Assembly: GCA_028278065.1 (NCBI GenBank)
Contig: JANQFA010000026.1
Coordinates: 1 to 48,471 of the forward strand
Length of the DNA: 48,471 bases
Reading direction: 5' to 3'
DNA from: Myxococcota bacterium
GTDB lineage: Bacteria > Myxococcota_A > UBA9160 > JAFDET01
Shown in pieces: positions 7,450-15,697 of this stretch. A model generated the notes under the pieces. The model did not search any database, was not told the DNA's origin, and saw only the letters and a program-made list of their open reading frames with translations. The number at the start of each line of letters is the position of its first letter. The first letter of the stretch is position 1. The position numbers and the translations under genes were made by a program.

Positions 7450-9546
7450 ATGCTCGAGTGGCGAACCCCGAGACGAGCGTTCTGCGTGCTGCCAGTGCTC
7501 TGCGTGCTCGTTGCCTGTAGCGTCCCGGAACCGTCCGGTCGGGCTGCCCATCATCGCCTCGTCGATCCGGAGGCGCGGGAGGACGCCCGCCTGATCCCTG
7601 TCGAGCTCGAGGCGTTGCTCCGCGAGGACATCGATGGGGGCGAGTCCCCGGCCATCGACCTCCAGGGCGACCGACGGCTCGTGCTCTTCGCTCACCCGAC
7701 ATCGGGAATGAAACAGGGGCGGCTGAAGCCGTCGCGTCGGGGCTGGCTCGAGCTCGAAATCCCGTTGGCGGAGCGCTTCTCTCGAGCCGAGGCCGTCGTC
7801 CTCCGGACGCGAGCCAAGGTCGGCGACCTGTGGATTCCCTGGCCCGCTTCCCTGCACCCGGTGGTCGAGCTGAGCTCCGGCGAGCGCGGCTTGAAGACCT
7901 CGTTGAGGCACCCGCTCCTGCGCGTCCCCAGCCAGGTGCTGCTCGTCTGGGAGGTGTTCCTCGCTCCGCCCGGCGGGCGAACCGTGTATCGGACGAAGCC
8001 ACTGGAGATCCCGCCGGGAGCGACCCTGGATCTGGCGACCGGCTTCGTGGACGCCAGCGAAGACGCCCGGGTCCGGCTGAGCGTCTCCTTCTGCGAGCAG
8101 GGGCTGCCGGAGTGCCTCGTGCTCCTGGAGGCTGACTCCAGGGTCTCATCCGATCGCCCCTGGCAGCCGCGGAGCATCTCGCTCGCCAGCGTCGAGGGTC
8201 GCGAAGGCGGGCTGGTCTTCGAGACCGCACTGCACGCGCCGGACTCCGCGGGGTTCGCCCTCCCGGTCTGGGCAAATCCCGTGGTCAGCGCTCCGACGCA
8301 GGACGACGGCCCGAGCGCAATCCTGATCTCGCTCGACACCCTTCGCGCCGACCACCTCTCGGCCTACGGCTACGAGCGGGAGACGTCACCGCGCCTCGAT
8401 GCATGGGCGGCAAAGGGCACGCTGTTCGAACGAGGCATATCCGCTGCCACGCGCACCGAGGCGTCGCACATGTCGATGTTCACCTCGCTGCTGCCGTCGG
8501 AGCACGGAACCACCCAGGGGCTCGTACCGCTCGCCGCATCGGTCCCGACGCTGGCGGAGCTCCTCAGGGCGGAGGGCCTCGCGACGGCCGCGATAACGGA
8601 GAACGGCCCGCTCGCTGCCCGGCTGGGATTCGGGAACGGCTTCGAGCGCTACGTCGAGAACAAGAGCCCCAATCTGCGCCGCCCGGAGGGCTACATCGAG
8701 CAGACGCTGCAGTCAGCCAGGGACTGGCTCACCTTCCAACGCGGCCGTCGCTTCTTCCTCTTCCTGCATACCTACCAGGTGCACTACCCCTACGATCCTC
8801 CTCCCGAGTATCGCGATCTCTTCGGTGCGACGGAGCGAGACGAGCGTACGGTCGTCGAGATGCGCGACGACTACGATCGGGAGATTCGCTACACGGACGA
8901 CGTTCTGGCCGAGTTCCTCGACTGGCTGCACGAGCAGGGACTCGATCGCAACACGTTCGTGATCGTCACCTCGGACCACGGGGAGGAGTTCCTCGAGCAC
9001 GGGGAGATCGGACACGACAACCTACCGTACGAAGAGCTGCTCCACGTCCCGCTCATCTGGCGCGGCCCCGGTGTCAGACGCGGCCGCCGGGTGACGCAGC
9101 CCGTGAGCCACCTCGACCTCGCTCCGACCCTTCTCGAGCTGATGGGCGCCGACCTTCCCTCCCATGCGCGTGGAATCAGCTATGCGCACTCCCTCCGCGA
9201 CGCCGAGATCCCCGAACCGGACGGCCAGCGCTTCGTTCCGAGCGAGTCGTGGGGCAAGCTCGAGGATGAATTCGAAGCACCCGCTCACGCCGTTCGCAGA
9301 GGGTCGCAGAAGCTGATCCGCCTGCGACGGAACGGCCGGCAGGAGTACCGGTTCTTCGACCTCGCAACGGACCCGATGGAGAGCCGGGACCGGTCGGGGG
9401 ATCACCCCGAGCGTGTCCAGGAGCTGGCTGCGGAGATCGAGCGCCTCGACCAGACGGCCATCAAGAAGGAAGTCGAGCGCGTTCCCACCCTGGAGGTCGA
9501 TCCCGAGCGAGAGGACAAGCTCCGCGCCCTCGGCTACATCGAGTGA
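7450..9546 (+). CDS. Sulfatase/phosphotransferase-family lipoprotein with N-terminal beta-domain
   Basis: A 698-residue protein from ATG 7450. A lipoprotein signal ends in VLVAC (Cys23). Residues 30-280 are a beta-rich domain ending in FALPVWANPVV, a pattern common before sulfatase domains. The alkaline-phosphatase-superfamily domain starts near residue 285: LISLDTLRADHLSAYGY (metal Asp), RTEASHMSMFTSLLPSEHG (nucleophile loop) and IVTSDHGEEFLEHG (metal Asp-His). The residue at the formylglycine position is Thr, not Cys or Ser. A phosphoethanolamine- or phosphoglycerol-transferase-like, or phosphodiesterase, role therefore fits better than sulfate hydrolysis. The protein ends in LRALGYIE, shared with the two other superfamily members in this window. 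It is probably periplasmic and membrane-anchored. Confidence 0.85.
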   Translation: MLEWRTPRRAFCVLPVLCVLVACSVPEPSGRAAHHRLVDPEAREDARLIPVELEALLREDIDGGESPAIDLQGDRRLVLFAHPTSGMKQGRLKPSRRGWLELEIPLAERFSRAEAVVLRTRAKVGDLWIPWPASLHPVVELSSGERGLKTSLRHPLLRVPSQVLLVWEVFLAPPGGRTVYRTKPLEIPPGATLDLATGFVDASEDARVRLSVSFCEQGLPECLVLLEADSRVSSDRPWQPRSISLASVEGREGGLVFETALHAPDSAGFALPVWANPVVSAPTQDDGPSAILISLDTLRADHLSAYGYERETSPRLDAWAAKGTLFERGISAATRTEASHMSMFTSLLPSEHGTTQGLVPLAASVPTLAELLRAEGLATAAITENGPLAARLGFGNGFERYVENKSPNLRRPEGYIEQTLQSARDWLTFQRGRRFFLFLHTYQVHYPYDPPPEYRDLFGATERDERTVVEMRDDYDREIRYTDDVLAEFLDWLHEQGLDRNTFVIVTSDHGEEFLEHGEIGHDNLPYEELLHVPLIWRGPGVRRGRRVTQPVSHLDLAPTLLELMGADLPSHARGISYAHSLRDAEIPEPDGQRFVPSESWGKLEDEFEAPAHAVRRGSQKLIRLRRNGRQEYRFFDLATDPMESRDRSGDHPERVQELAAEIERLDQTAIKKEVERVPTLEVDPEREDKLRALGYIE

Positions 9547-9564
9547 AGGAGTAGAGAGCGGAAG

Positions 9565-10425
9565 ATGCGACCCGGCGACCAGGAGCTCACGACACTGGGG
9601 GGATGCCTCTGCCCGGTCTGCAGGTCCGAGGCGACGAGGGAGATGAGCCTGGGCCAGTACTGCCTCTATCGTTGCAGGTCCTGCGACTCGTGGTCCAGCG
9701 ATGCGCTCGCGCGACGGGTCGACACGTCATTCGAACCCGAAGCGTACTTTGCCAACGCAGATCTCGATCGCGAGAAGTGGGACGTTCTCTTCGATCGTCT
9801 CGGGGCGTCGAGCCAGCCGCGAGCCATCCTCGACGTCGGGTGCGGAAACGGGGCCTTCCTGTCCTACGCCGGCGGACGCCATCCCGCCGCGCTGCTGGCG
9901 GGAGTGGAGGTGGACCCTGAGCGTGCGGCTGACGCGCGCCATCGCAATCCGGAGGCCCAGATCCGCGTGGGCGATGCGCTCTCGGTCTGTCGAAGCGTCG
10001 ATGCGCCCTTCGACCTCATCACCCTCTGGGATGTCCTGGAGCACGTCCCCGCACCGACCGACCTGATCACCGCACTGAGCACGCTCCTCGCCCCGGGTGG
10101 CGCCATCTATGTCCAGACGATTCACGAACAGAGCCTCCTCCCTCGTGTGGGGCGAGCGATCTACCGAGCCTCCGCGGGCCGGTTCAGATATCCAGCGCTG
10201 CGAACGCACGAGGCCCATCACGTGACGTTCTTCTCGCTGCGAGGATTGAACGGCCTCGCAGAGCGCGCCGGCCTGGCCATCGAACAGCTCTGGTTCGATC
10301 GACTCGCCCGAGCCCGGATGGATGGTCCGCCTCTCCTCACCGCGGCGAGCTCCGCTGCACTCTGGCTCGAGAACAGGGTCGGAAACGGTCTGTTCGTCAA
10401 CGCGCTGATGAGGCCGCGCGCGTAG
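9565..10425 (+). CDS. SAM-dependent methyltransferase with N-terminal zinc-binding motif
   Basis: A 286-residue protein following the sulfatase-like gene by 18 bp, with GGAGTAGAGAGCGGAAG before the ATG. Two CxxC pairs (C16/C19 and C37/C40) form a likely zinc ribbon. A class I methyltransferase core follows: motif I ILDVGCGNGAFL (about residues 89-100), then GVEVDPERA, and LITLWDVLEHVPAP as motif IV. This zinc-ribbon plus Methyltransf_23-type layout is frequent in surface polysaccharide loci, where it methylates sugars or lipid-linked intermediates. The gene at 20437-21369 is built the same way. Confidence 0.85.
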   Translation: MRPGDQELTTLGGCLCPVCRSEATREMSLGQYCLYRCRSCDSWSSDALARRVDTSFEPEAYFANADLDREKWDVLFDRLGASSQPRAILDVGCGNGAFLSYAGGRHPAALLAGVEVDPERAADARHRNPEAQIRVGDALSVCRSVDAPFDLITLWDVLEHVPAPTDLITALSTLLAPGGAIYVQTIHEQSLLPRVGRAIYRASAGRFRYPALRTHEAHHVTFFSLRGLNGLAERAGLAIEQLWFDRLARARMDGPPLLTAASSAALWLENRVGNGLFVNALMRPRA

Positions 10426-10469
10426 CAGCCCCGGGCGACGCTCGCACGCACCTCGCGCAGCCCGGACGT

Positions 10470-11837
10470 CTACAACGCCTCCCACTGCGCGATCAGCTGG
10501 CTGTGATCACCGAACGCGATCACCAGGGCGAACATCGCGATCGCAATGGCGGCGATGATGCCGCGGCGCAGCGACAGAAGAGCCCGGAGCTCCGAGCTGT
10601 TCCGCGACAGCAAGAAGCCGGCGTAGATCACTGCGAACGCGGTCACGTAGAGCCGGTGCCGGTGGAAGCCGGTCGCGATCGCATGCATCCCGCTTGCGTG
10701 CGCCGTCATCGCGACGAAGAGGAGGGTGGTCGGCCAGGCTGGAGCGAGCGCCCCTCCGATCAGGGCGGCGACGACCAGGAGGACGTAGGAGACCACGATC
10801 AGGACGAGGAGAGCTCGGCCTGCCCATGTCGGTAGCTTCGGAAAGCCGTAGCTCTCGTTGACCAGATGTTCGAGCACCAGCGAGCCTGGCGCCCAGATCA
10901 TCGTGGAGTTCTTGGTGAGCACCCGGCGAGCGTACGCAGCCGGATCCGCCCGAATGAGGTCCAGCGCCCTGGCCTTGAGAAGCTGATCTCTCTCGAGATG
11001 ACCCATGAACGGGGTCGCACCCGACTTCTTGACTTCGGCGAGCGGGTTCTCACTGGCTCCATAGATCAGAGCAAGGCCGGTATGCGGGGAGATCGGGACG
11101 AAGGCATCGTAGGCGCCTGCGTTTCGCAGCGTCCACGGCGCGATCGTCAGCAGCGCCGCAGCGAGGACCATCGCGGCGCGGCGAACGGACGCCGAGAGCG
11201 GTCTGCCACCCACCATCACCATCCATACGAGCAGCAGCGGAAGGAACGTGAGCATCGTCTGCCGGGTGAGTGCGGCGAGGCCCAGCACGACGCCCGACAG
11301 CGCCAGCAGTCTCCACGAGTCCAAGCGAATCCCTCGAAACAGAAGCACGGCCCAGGCCGTGTTGAGCAGGATGAACTGCGTCTCGGCCCAGAACAAGACT
11401 GTGTAGCCCACGAAGCATGGGTAGAACGCAAACAGGGCGGCGGCCGCAACGCCTGATCTGGCATCGAAGAGCTCGCGACCCAGCAGAAAGACGAGCACGA
11501 GAGTGAGGGTGCTCAGGAGAACCTGCAGAAACCGAGCCATGTCCATGTCGGAGGGAGCTCGTACAGGGTGGCTTTCGGGAGGCGCGAAGAAGCCACCGAG
11601 CGAGCTGAGTGCCCCCTCACCTCCGAGGGCGGCCAGCCGTCGGGCCCCCACGAGGAACCCCGGATACAAGGGCGGGCGGTTCGTCACGTAGCGCCCGGTC
11701 TCGTCCAGAGCCTGGGCAGTTCGAAAGTAGTCCCAGGCGTCGCGAACGGGATAGATCGAATGCGCAGGGATCAAGAGGGCCAGCTTGATGCCCAACGAGA
11801 TCACGACGACGACCAGGACCGCCCGCTCCGACCTCAT
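10470..11837 (-). CDS. GT-C family membrane glycosyltransferase
   Basis: A 455-residue integral membrane protein from ATG 11837, with GAAGGG upstream; an open frame of 33 more residues upstream lacks membrane character. The first helix is VLVVVVISLGIKLALLI, followed by an external loop with acidic residues (YPVRDAWDYFRTAQ) and NRPPLYPGFL, as in ArnT/PMT-like enzymes where acidic loop residues coordinate the lipid-phosphate sugar. Roughly ten helices follow, with LAALTRQTMLTFLPLLLVW as the typical mid-protein pair. It is the last gene of a three-gene minus-strand unit behind the arylsulfotransferase-like and SGNH-like genes. The acceptor is unknown. Confidence 0.75.
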   Translation of the reverse strand: MRSERAVLVVVVISLGIKLALLIPAHSIYPVRDAWDYFRTAQALDETGRYVTNRPPLYPGFLVGARRLAALGGEGALSSLGGFFAPPESHPVRAPSDMDMARFLQVLLSTLTLVLVFLLGRELFDARSGVAAAALFAFYPCFVGYTVLFWAETQFILLNTAWAVLLFRGIRLDSWRLLALSGVVLGLAALTRQTMLTFLPLLLVWMVMVGGRPLSASVRRAAMVLAAALLTIAPWTLRNAGAYDAFVPISPHTGLALIYGASENPLAEVKKSGATPFMGHLERDQLLKARALDLIRADPAAYARRVLTKNSTMIWAPGSLVLEHLVNESYGFPKLPTWAGRALLVLIVVSYVLLVVAALIGGALAPAWPTTLLFVAMTAHASGMHAIATGFHRHRLYVTAFAVIYAGFLLSRNSSELRALLSLRRGIIAAIAIAMFALVIAFGDHSQLIAQWEAL

Positions 11838-11862
11838 GCCGACCCTTCTCTTCGAGGCGCCC

Positions 11863-12945
11863 TCATCGGTCCACCGGCAGCCGATCAACCCTCTGCGCCC
11901 GATAGAGCGTCGCCGCGGGCACCCCTCCGAAGACATACCGGGTCCGAATCGTGCTGTGCAAGAACCACGCTGAACGTCCGTCCGCGGTCACCTCGAGGAG
12001 CAGTGCCCCGGAGCGATACTGCCCGAAATTCAGGAGCGTGTTGCCGTTCGCGAGACGCTGGGCGTTTCCGAACCCGAGCGAATACAGGCCGCGCGGCTCG
12101 AAGCTCCATACGATCTCCTGCGTCTCGGGATCGAACTCGACGGCCCGACTCGAACAGGGTGCACTTGCACAGATCTTGCCGGGGGTCGGATAGCTTCCGT
12201 TGTCGAACAGCAGGACGTTCCCGTTGTCCAGGACTGTGGCCGCGTGCTGGTGCCCCAATATCCCATCCCCCCACGACCAGACGATGGCTCCGTCGGGGTA
12301 GGAGATCCGCACGATCCGGTTCAGATTCCGGATGCTGAGCAGGACGTCGCCGTTCTCGAACAGATCGAGGCTGTTCAGGTGGAGCCAATCCGTCAGTCCG
12401 TACCACGGATGACCTCGCTCGAGAGAGGTCTCGGGATCGGTTGGATCGTAGTGTGCCAGCGGATTCCACATCCAGAGGGTCTCACCTGTGGCGTCGACCT
12501 CTACGATTACATCGTAGATCATCTCAGGGTCGTCGTGCTGACGCTGGACAAGGAACATCGTTGTGTTGCGTGGGGTACGCAACACCTCGTGGTGAACCAG
12601 TCCCAGACTGGGCTGGTGCTTCCAAACGACCTCGCCGCGTCCATCGATCTCGACCAGCCCATCGATCAATCCCAGGCCCGCGATCAGCAGGACCGTGCCT
12701 CCGTCGAGCTGTCGAGCCAGCGAGACCTTCCACGGCAGCTCGAGTCGCTTCGCGACCCGCCCTGCCATGGTCACCCACAGGAGCTCCTTTCCAGCGACGG
12801 GGGCCAGGAGGGTGAGGCCGCGCTCCGTCTCTGCAGGGAGGAGATGCTCCGCCCACAAGCGGGGTTCTTCCTCGAAGTCCGCACCGCATCCGGCGGCGAT
12901 CGCACAGATGAACGCCAACGCTGCCGCCCGAGAGCCCCACGTCAT
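11863..12945 (-). CDS. Arylsulfotransferase-family (ASST-like) exported beta-propeller protein
   Basis: A 360-residue protein from ATG 12945; the ATGA overlaps the preceding stop. Residues 1-18 form a signal ending in AIAAGC, probably a lipoprotein site. The body is a run of blade-like repeats (VVWKHQPSLGL, ETLWMWNPL, AIVWSWGDG, EIVWSFEPRG) in the style of the Arylsulfotrans families. The family histidines appear as DWLHLNSLDL and GHQHAATVLDNGNVLLFDNG, and the following arginine is in SSRAVEFD. Characterised members transfer sulfate from a phenolic donor to a phenolic acceptor in the periplasm. Many genomic homologues are untested, so this one may bind rather than catalyse. It is 25 bp ahead of a GT-C gene. 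Confidence 0.75.
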   Translation of the reverse strand: MTWGSRAAALAFICAIAAGCGADFEEEPRLWAEHLLPAETERGLTLLAPVAGKELLWVTMAGRVAKRLELPWKVSLARQLDGGTVLLIAGLGLIDGLVEIDGRGEVVWKHQPSLGLVHHEVLRTPRNTTMFLVQRQHDDPEMIYDVIVEVDATGETLWMWNPLAHYDPTDPETSLERGHPWYGLTDWLHLNSLDLFENGDVLLSIRNLNRIVRISYPDGAIVWSWGDGILGHQHAATVLDNGNVLLFDNGSYPTPGKICASAPCSSRAVEFDPETQEIVWSFEPRGLYSLGFGNAQRLANGNTLLNFGQYRSGALLLEVTADGRSAWFLHSTIRTRYVFGGVPAATLYRAQRVDRLPVDR

Positions 12946-13802
12946 GGACTCGGCTCCTTCGTCGGCTCTCCGCTTGCGTCCGGCTTCGAAGCCTCCGATC
13001 GCGGCGGCGCTGACGGGCAGACCGAGCTCAGATCGACCAGGCCACGGTAGAGGACCCGTGCAAGCTCGCGATGCCCCAGCGCGGTCGGAAGTCCGTCTGG
13101 AAGCCAGACCGCATCGGGCTCCGTCCCCTCGAAAGCGCCCCCAGCGTCGAGGCTGTGGACGGCCGGCGATTCGAACTCGATGTCCGTGGGAGAACGCGAG
13201 GACGTCCCGTCCTGACCGCGCACCGGGAGCACGAAGGCGACGGTACACAGCCCCTGGCGAACGCCGAGGCTCAGGACCTCCTGGAAGTCGGGCCCGGCGT
13301 ACGGTCCACTGCCTTCGACCGATGCAACGATGACCCGCGGCGCAAAGCGCGCCAGAAGCGTCTCCACCCTCTTCGAGCACGCGCCACGAGCTCCGTCGCA
13401 GACGCCCCCGAAGTTCAGCACCTCGGCAAGCTGCGTCGGGCGAGCTGCATTGAGGTGCGTTTGCATCAGCGCGGGAAACTCCTCCCCTTGCCAGACCCCG
13501 ACCCCCAGAGTCGCAGCCCCACCGACGACCGCGATCCGCAGGCTCCCCGGCGGTCGCTTCAGCGGGTACCAGGCACCACGAAACCCGGCGCGGTTCACTG
13601 CGAAGAACGCCCCTCGCAGCAAGCCACGGACACTCGGCTCCAGCAGACCTTCCGAGACCTCGAGCAGCGGCAGCTTGCGGGCCGCTGGGTGGCGCGCCTC
13701 TGGATAGACGCCGGGTACGCCCGTGCGCTCAGCGCTCGCAGCCCCGCCGAACCCAGCCACCATTCCGACGATCACAAACGACGAGATCCACTGCACGCGC
13801 AC
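12942..13802 (-). CDS. SGNH/GDSL-hydrolase-like protein, catalytic residues missing
   Basis: A 286-residue protein from GTG 13802, with a signal-like segment VQWISSFVIVGMVAGFGGAASA. The region FFAVNRAGFRGAWYPLKRPPG followed by LRIAVVGGAATLGVGV matches SGNH proteins of exopolysaccharide loci. The nucleophile position (normally GGSxT) is Ala96, and the late DxxH block reads DGLP, so Ser and His are both absent. It is likely a non-catalytic carbohydrate-binding or scaffold protein. The stop overlaps the arylsulfotransferase-like start by 4 bp, indicating one transcript. The start is uncertain: 78 further codons are open upstream but look non-coding and would run across the promoter of the divergent gene. 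Confidence 0.65.
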   Translation of the reverse strand: MRVQWISSFVIVGMVAGFGGAASAERTGVPGVYPEARHPAARKLPLLEVSEGLLEPSVRGLLRGAFFAVNRAGFRGAWYPLKRPPGSLRIAVVGGAATLGVGVWQGEEFPALMQTHLNAARPTQLAEVLNFGGVCDGARGACSKRVETLLARFAPRVIVASVEGSGPYAGPDFQEVLSLGVRQGLCTVAFVLPVRGQDGTSSRSPTDIEFESPAVHSLDAGGAFEGTEPDAVWLPDGLPTALGHRELARVLYRGLVDLSSVCPSAPPRSEASKPDASGEPTKEPSP

Positions 13803-13974
13803 TGCTCTAGAAGGGGCCCTCGGTGAACACCGCCAGACTACCCGATCTCCCCGGTGGATTGGCCGCTCGAGGCCCCGCCCTCCCGCCAACGCTGGACAAC
13901 GATACGCAGGATTCCCGCAATCGCTCGGACAAGTCTCCCGGCTCCCGATCGATTCTACGCGCCAGCTGCTGCGA

Positions 13975-14004
13975 CGGACAATCACGCACGGTAGGGGGTA
14001 TAAT
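13975..14004 (+). promoter_or_regulatory. Sigma-70-type promoter candidate
   Basis: A perfect -10 box TATAAT lies at 13999-14004. CGGACA at 13975-13980 is a 4/6 match to -35 with an 18-bp spacer. The site sits in the 235-bp divergent region and points into the GT2 gene starting at 14038. A transcript start near 14011 would leave a leader of about 27 nt. Confidence 0.55.
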
Positions 14005-14037
14005 GGCCCGAGGCCAACCGGCCCGGGAATCTGCACA

Positions 14038-15000
14038 TTGACCGCTGCGAATCACGACGTCGGCGCCAAGACGCCCCGAGTTGCCGTCCTCATCCCCTGC
14101 TACAACGAGGCCACGACCATCGCCCAGGTGGTTGGCGACTTCGCTGCCGCGCTTCCCGAGGCTCGGATCTACGTCTTCGACAACAACTCGACCGACGCGA
14201 CCGCTGACATCGCGGCAGGAGCCGGGGCCACCGTCGTGCATTCGCCGGTACAGGGAAAGGGAAACGTGGTCCGCCACATGTTCGGGTCAGTCAAGGCGGA
14301 CCTGTATGTCCTGACGGACGGCGATGGCACCTACCCGGCCGCCGCAGCACCGAAGCTGATCGAGCAGTTCGTGCACCAGGACCTGGACATGCTGGTTGGC
14401 ACCCGCCTGACCACGTTCGAGCCCGGCTCGTTCCGCGGGTTTCACCTCTTCGGGAATCACGTCATCTCGGGCCTGATCAGCCTGCTCTTTCGCACGCGCT
14501 TGACCGACGTCCTGTCCGGATACCGCGTCCTCTCCCGCTCTCTTGCCCAGATCGTGAATCTCCGATCGGGCGGCTTCGAGGTCGAAACGGAGCTCACGCT
14601 GCAAGCGTTGACGAAACGCCTCGCGATCCGAGAGAGCCCGATCGAGTATCGGCCGCGCGAGGACGGCAGCGAATCGAAGCTGAGCACCTGGAGCGACGGC
14701 TTCTTGATCCTGAAGTGCATGTTCATGCTGTTCAAGGACTACAAGCCGCTCGTCTTCTTCTCGACGGCAGCCGGCATCTTCGCGCTCGCCAGCCTGGCGA
14801 GCGGCATTGCGCCGATCCGCGACTTCATCGCGACGGGCCTGGTGCTCCACGTCCCGCGAGCCATCCTGGCCGCCGGCCTCGCTGTCCTGGCGCTCGTGTC
14901 GTTCACCGCAGGTCTGATCCTCGATACCATTGCCAAGTTCCATCAAGAGACCATCGATCTGTGGAAGCAGATGCTGAGTAGATCCGACACGGATGGATAG
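14038..15000 (+). CDS. GT2 glycosyltransferase, polyprenyl-phosphate sugar synthase type
   Basis: A 320-residue protein. The GT-A core starts PRVAVLIPCYNEA, with the nucleotide site DNNSTDATAD and a metal-binding DGDGTYP. Two C-terminal hydrophobic segments (LVFFSTAAGIFALASL and AILAAGLAVLALVSFTAGL) match GtrB/DPM1-like enzymes that charge polyprenyl phosphate on the cytoplasmic face. TTG 14038 is chosen because it follows the TATAAT promoter at a suitable distance and gives a normal N-terminus; earlier in-frame starts would lie upstream of the promoter. A 12-codon reading frame (ATG 14003) ends at TGA 14041, overlapping this TTG. It forms an operon with the methyltransferase (8-bp overlap) and the permease. 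Confidence 0.85.
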   Translation: MTAANHDVGAKTPRVAVLIPCYNEATTIAQVVGDFAAALPEARIYVFDNNSTDATADIAAGAGATVVHSPVQGKGNVVRHMFGSVKADLYVLTDGDGTYPAAAAPKLIEQFVHQDLDMLVGTRLTTFEPGSFRGFHLFGNHVISGLISLLFRTRLTDVLSGYRVLSRSLAQIVNLRSGGFEVETELTLQALTKRLAIRESPIEYRPREDGSESKLSTWSDGFLILKCMFMLFKDYKPLVFFSTAAGIFALASLASGIAPIRDFIATGLVLHVPRAILAAGLAVLALVSFTAGLILDTIAKFHQETIDLWKQMLSRSDTDG

Positions 15001-15688
15001 GACGTTCGAGGCGTCCGACCTCATCGAGGTGATGGACCGGGCGACCAACTACAACGCATTCCTGATCGATCAGCTCGTCGACTGGGCCGCGGAGAGCCAA
15101 CGCGTGCTCGACTTCGGGGCCGGGAACGGACGCTTCGCCGGCGCCCTCGCGGAGCGGGGCTTCGGCGTCATCGCCCTGGAACCCGACCTGGCTCTGCGGA
15201 CCGCGATCGCAGGGCAGGGGATCGATACCGCATCGAGCCTCGGGAACCTCAGCCCCGAGTCACTGGACGGCGTCTACTCGATCAACGTGCTCGAGCACAT
15301 CGAGGACGATCGCGGCATTCTCGGCTCCTTCTACGACCTCTTGCGACCCGGCGGCGGGCTGTTCATCTATGTGCCCGCGTTCCCGATCCTCTATTCGGCG
15401 AACGACGCACGGGTGGGGCACGTCCGGCGCTATCGGAGACGCGCCCTCTCGGATCTGACCAGAAGTACAGGGTTCGAGATCGAATCCTGCGCGTTCGTCG
15501 ACTGCCTGGGCTTTCCAGCCGGGCTCATGTATCGGTACTTCGGAGACCCGGATGGCGGCCTCAATCTAGGGGCGATACAGGCCTACGATCGCGTCTTGTT
15601 TCCGATCAGCCGCGTACTCGACCGGGCGCTCAGCACGGTCGTGGGCAAGAACCTCCTCCTTCGCGCGCGCAAACCCGCCTATCGCTGA
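14993..15688 (+). CDS. Class I SAM-dependent methyltransferase
   Basis: A 231-residue protein starting 8 bp inside the GT2 gene. Motif I is RVLDFGAGNGRFA (about residues 37-49), followed by the acidic strand end ALEPD, the motif IV region DGVYSINVLEHIEDD, and the post-core LLRPGGGLFIYVPAF. The segment HVRRYRRRAL followed by LTRSTGFEIESC is typical of methyltransferases paired with dolichol-phosphate-mannose-synthase-like GT2 genes. The substrate is probably a sugar or lipid-linked intermediate made by the coupled enzyme. It has no membrane segment. Confidence 0.85.
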   Translation: MDRTFEASDLIEVMDRATNYNAFLIDQLVDWAAESQRVLDFGAGNGRFAGALAERGFGVIALEPDLALRTAIAGQGIDTASSLGNLSPESLDGVYSINVLEHIEDDRGILGSFYDLLRPGGGLFIYVPAFPILYSANDARVGHVRRYRRRALSDLTRSTGFEIESCAFVDCLGFPAGLMYRYFGDPDGGLNLGAIQAYDRVLFPISRVLDRALSTVVGKNLLLRARKPAYR

Positions 15689-15697
15689 ACCATCGTC

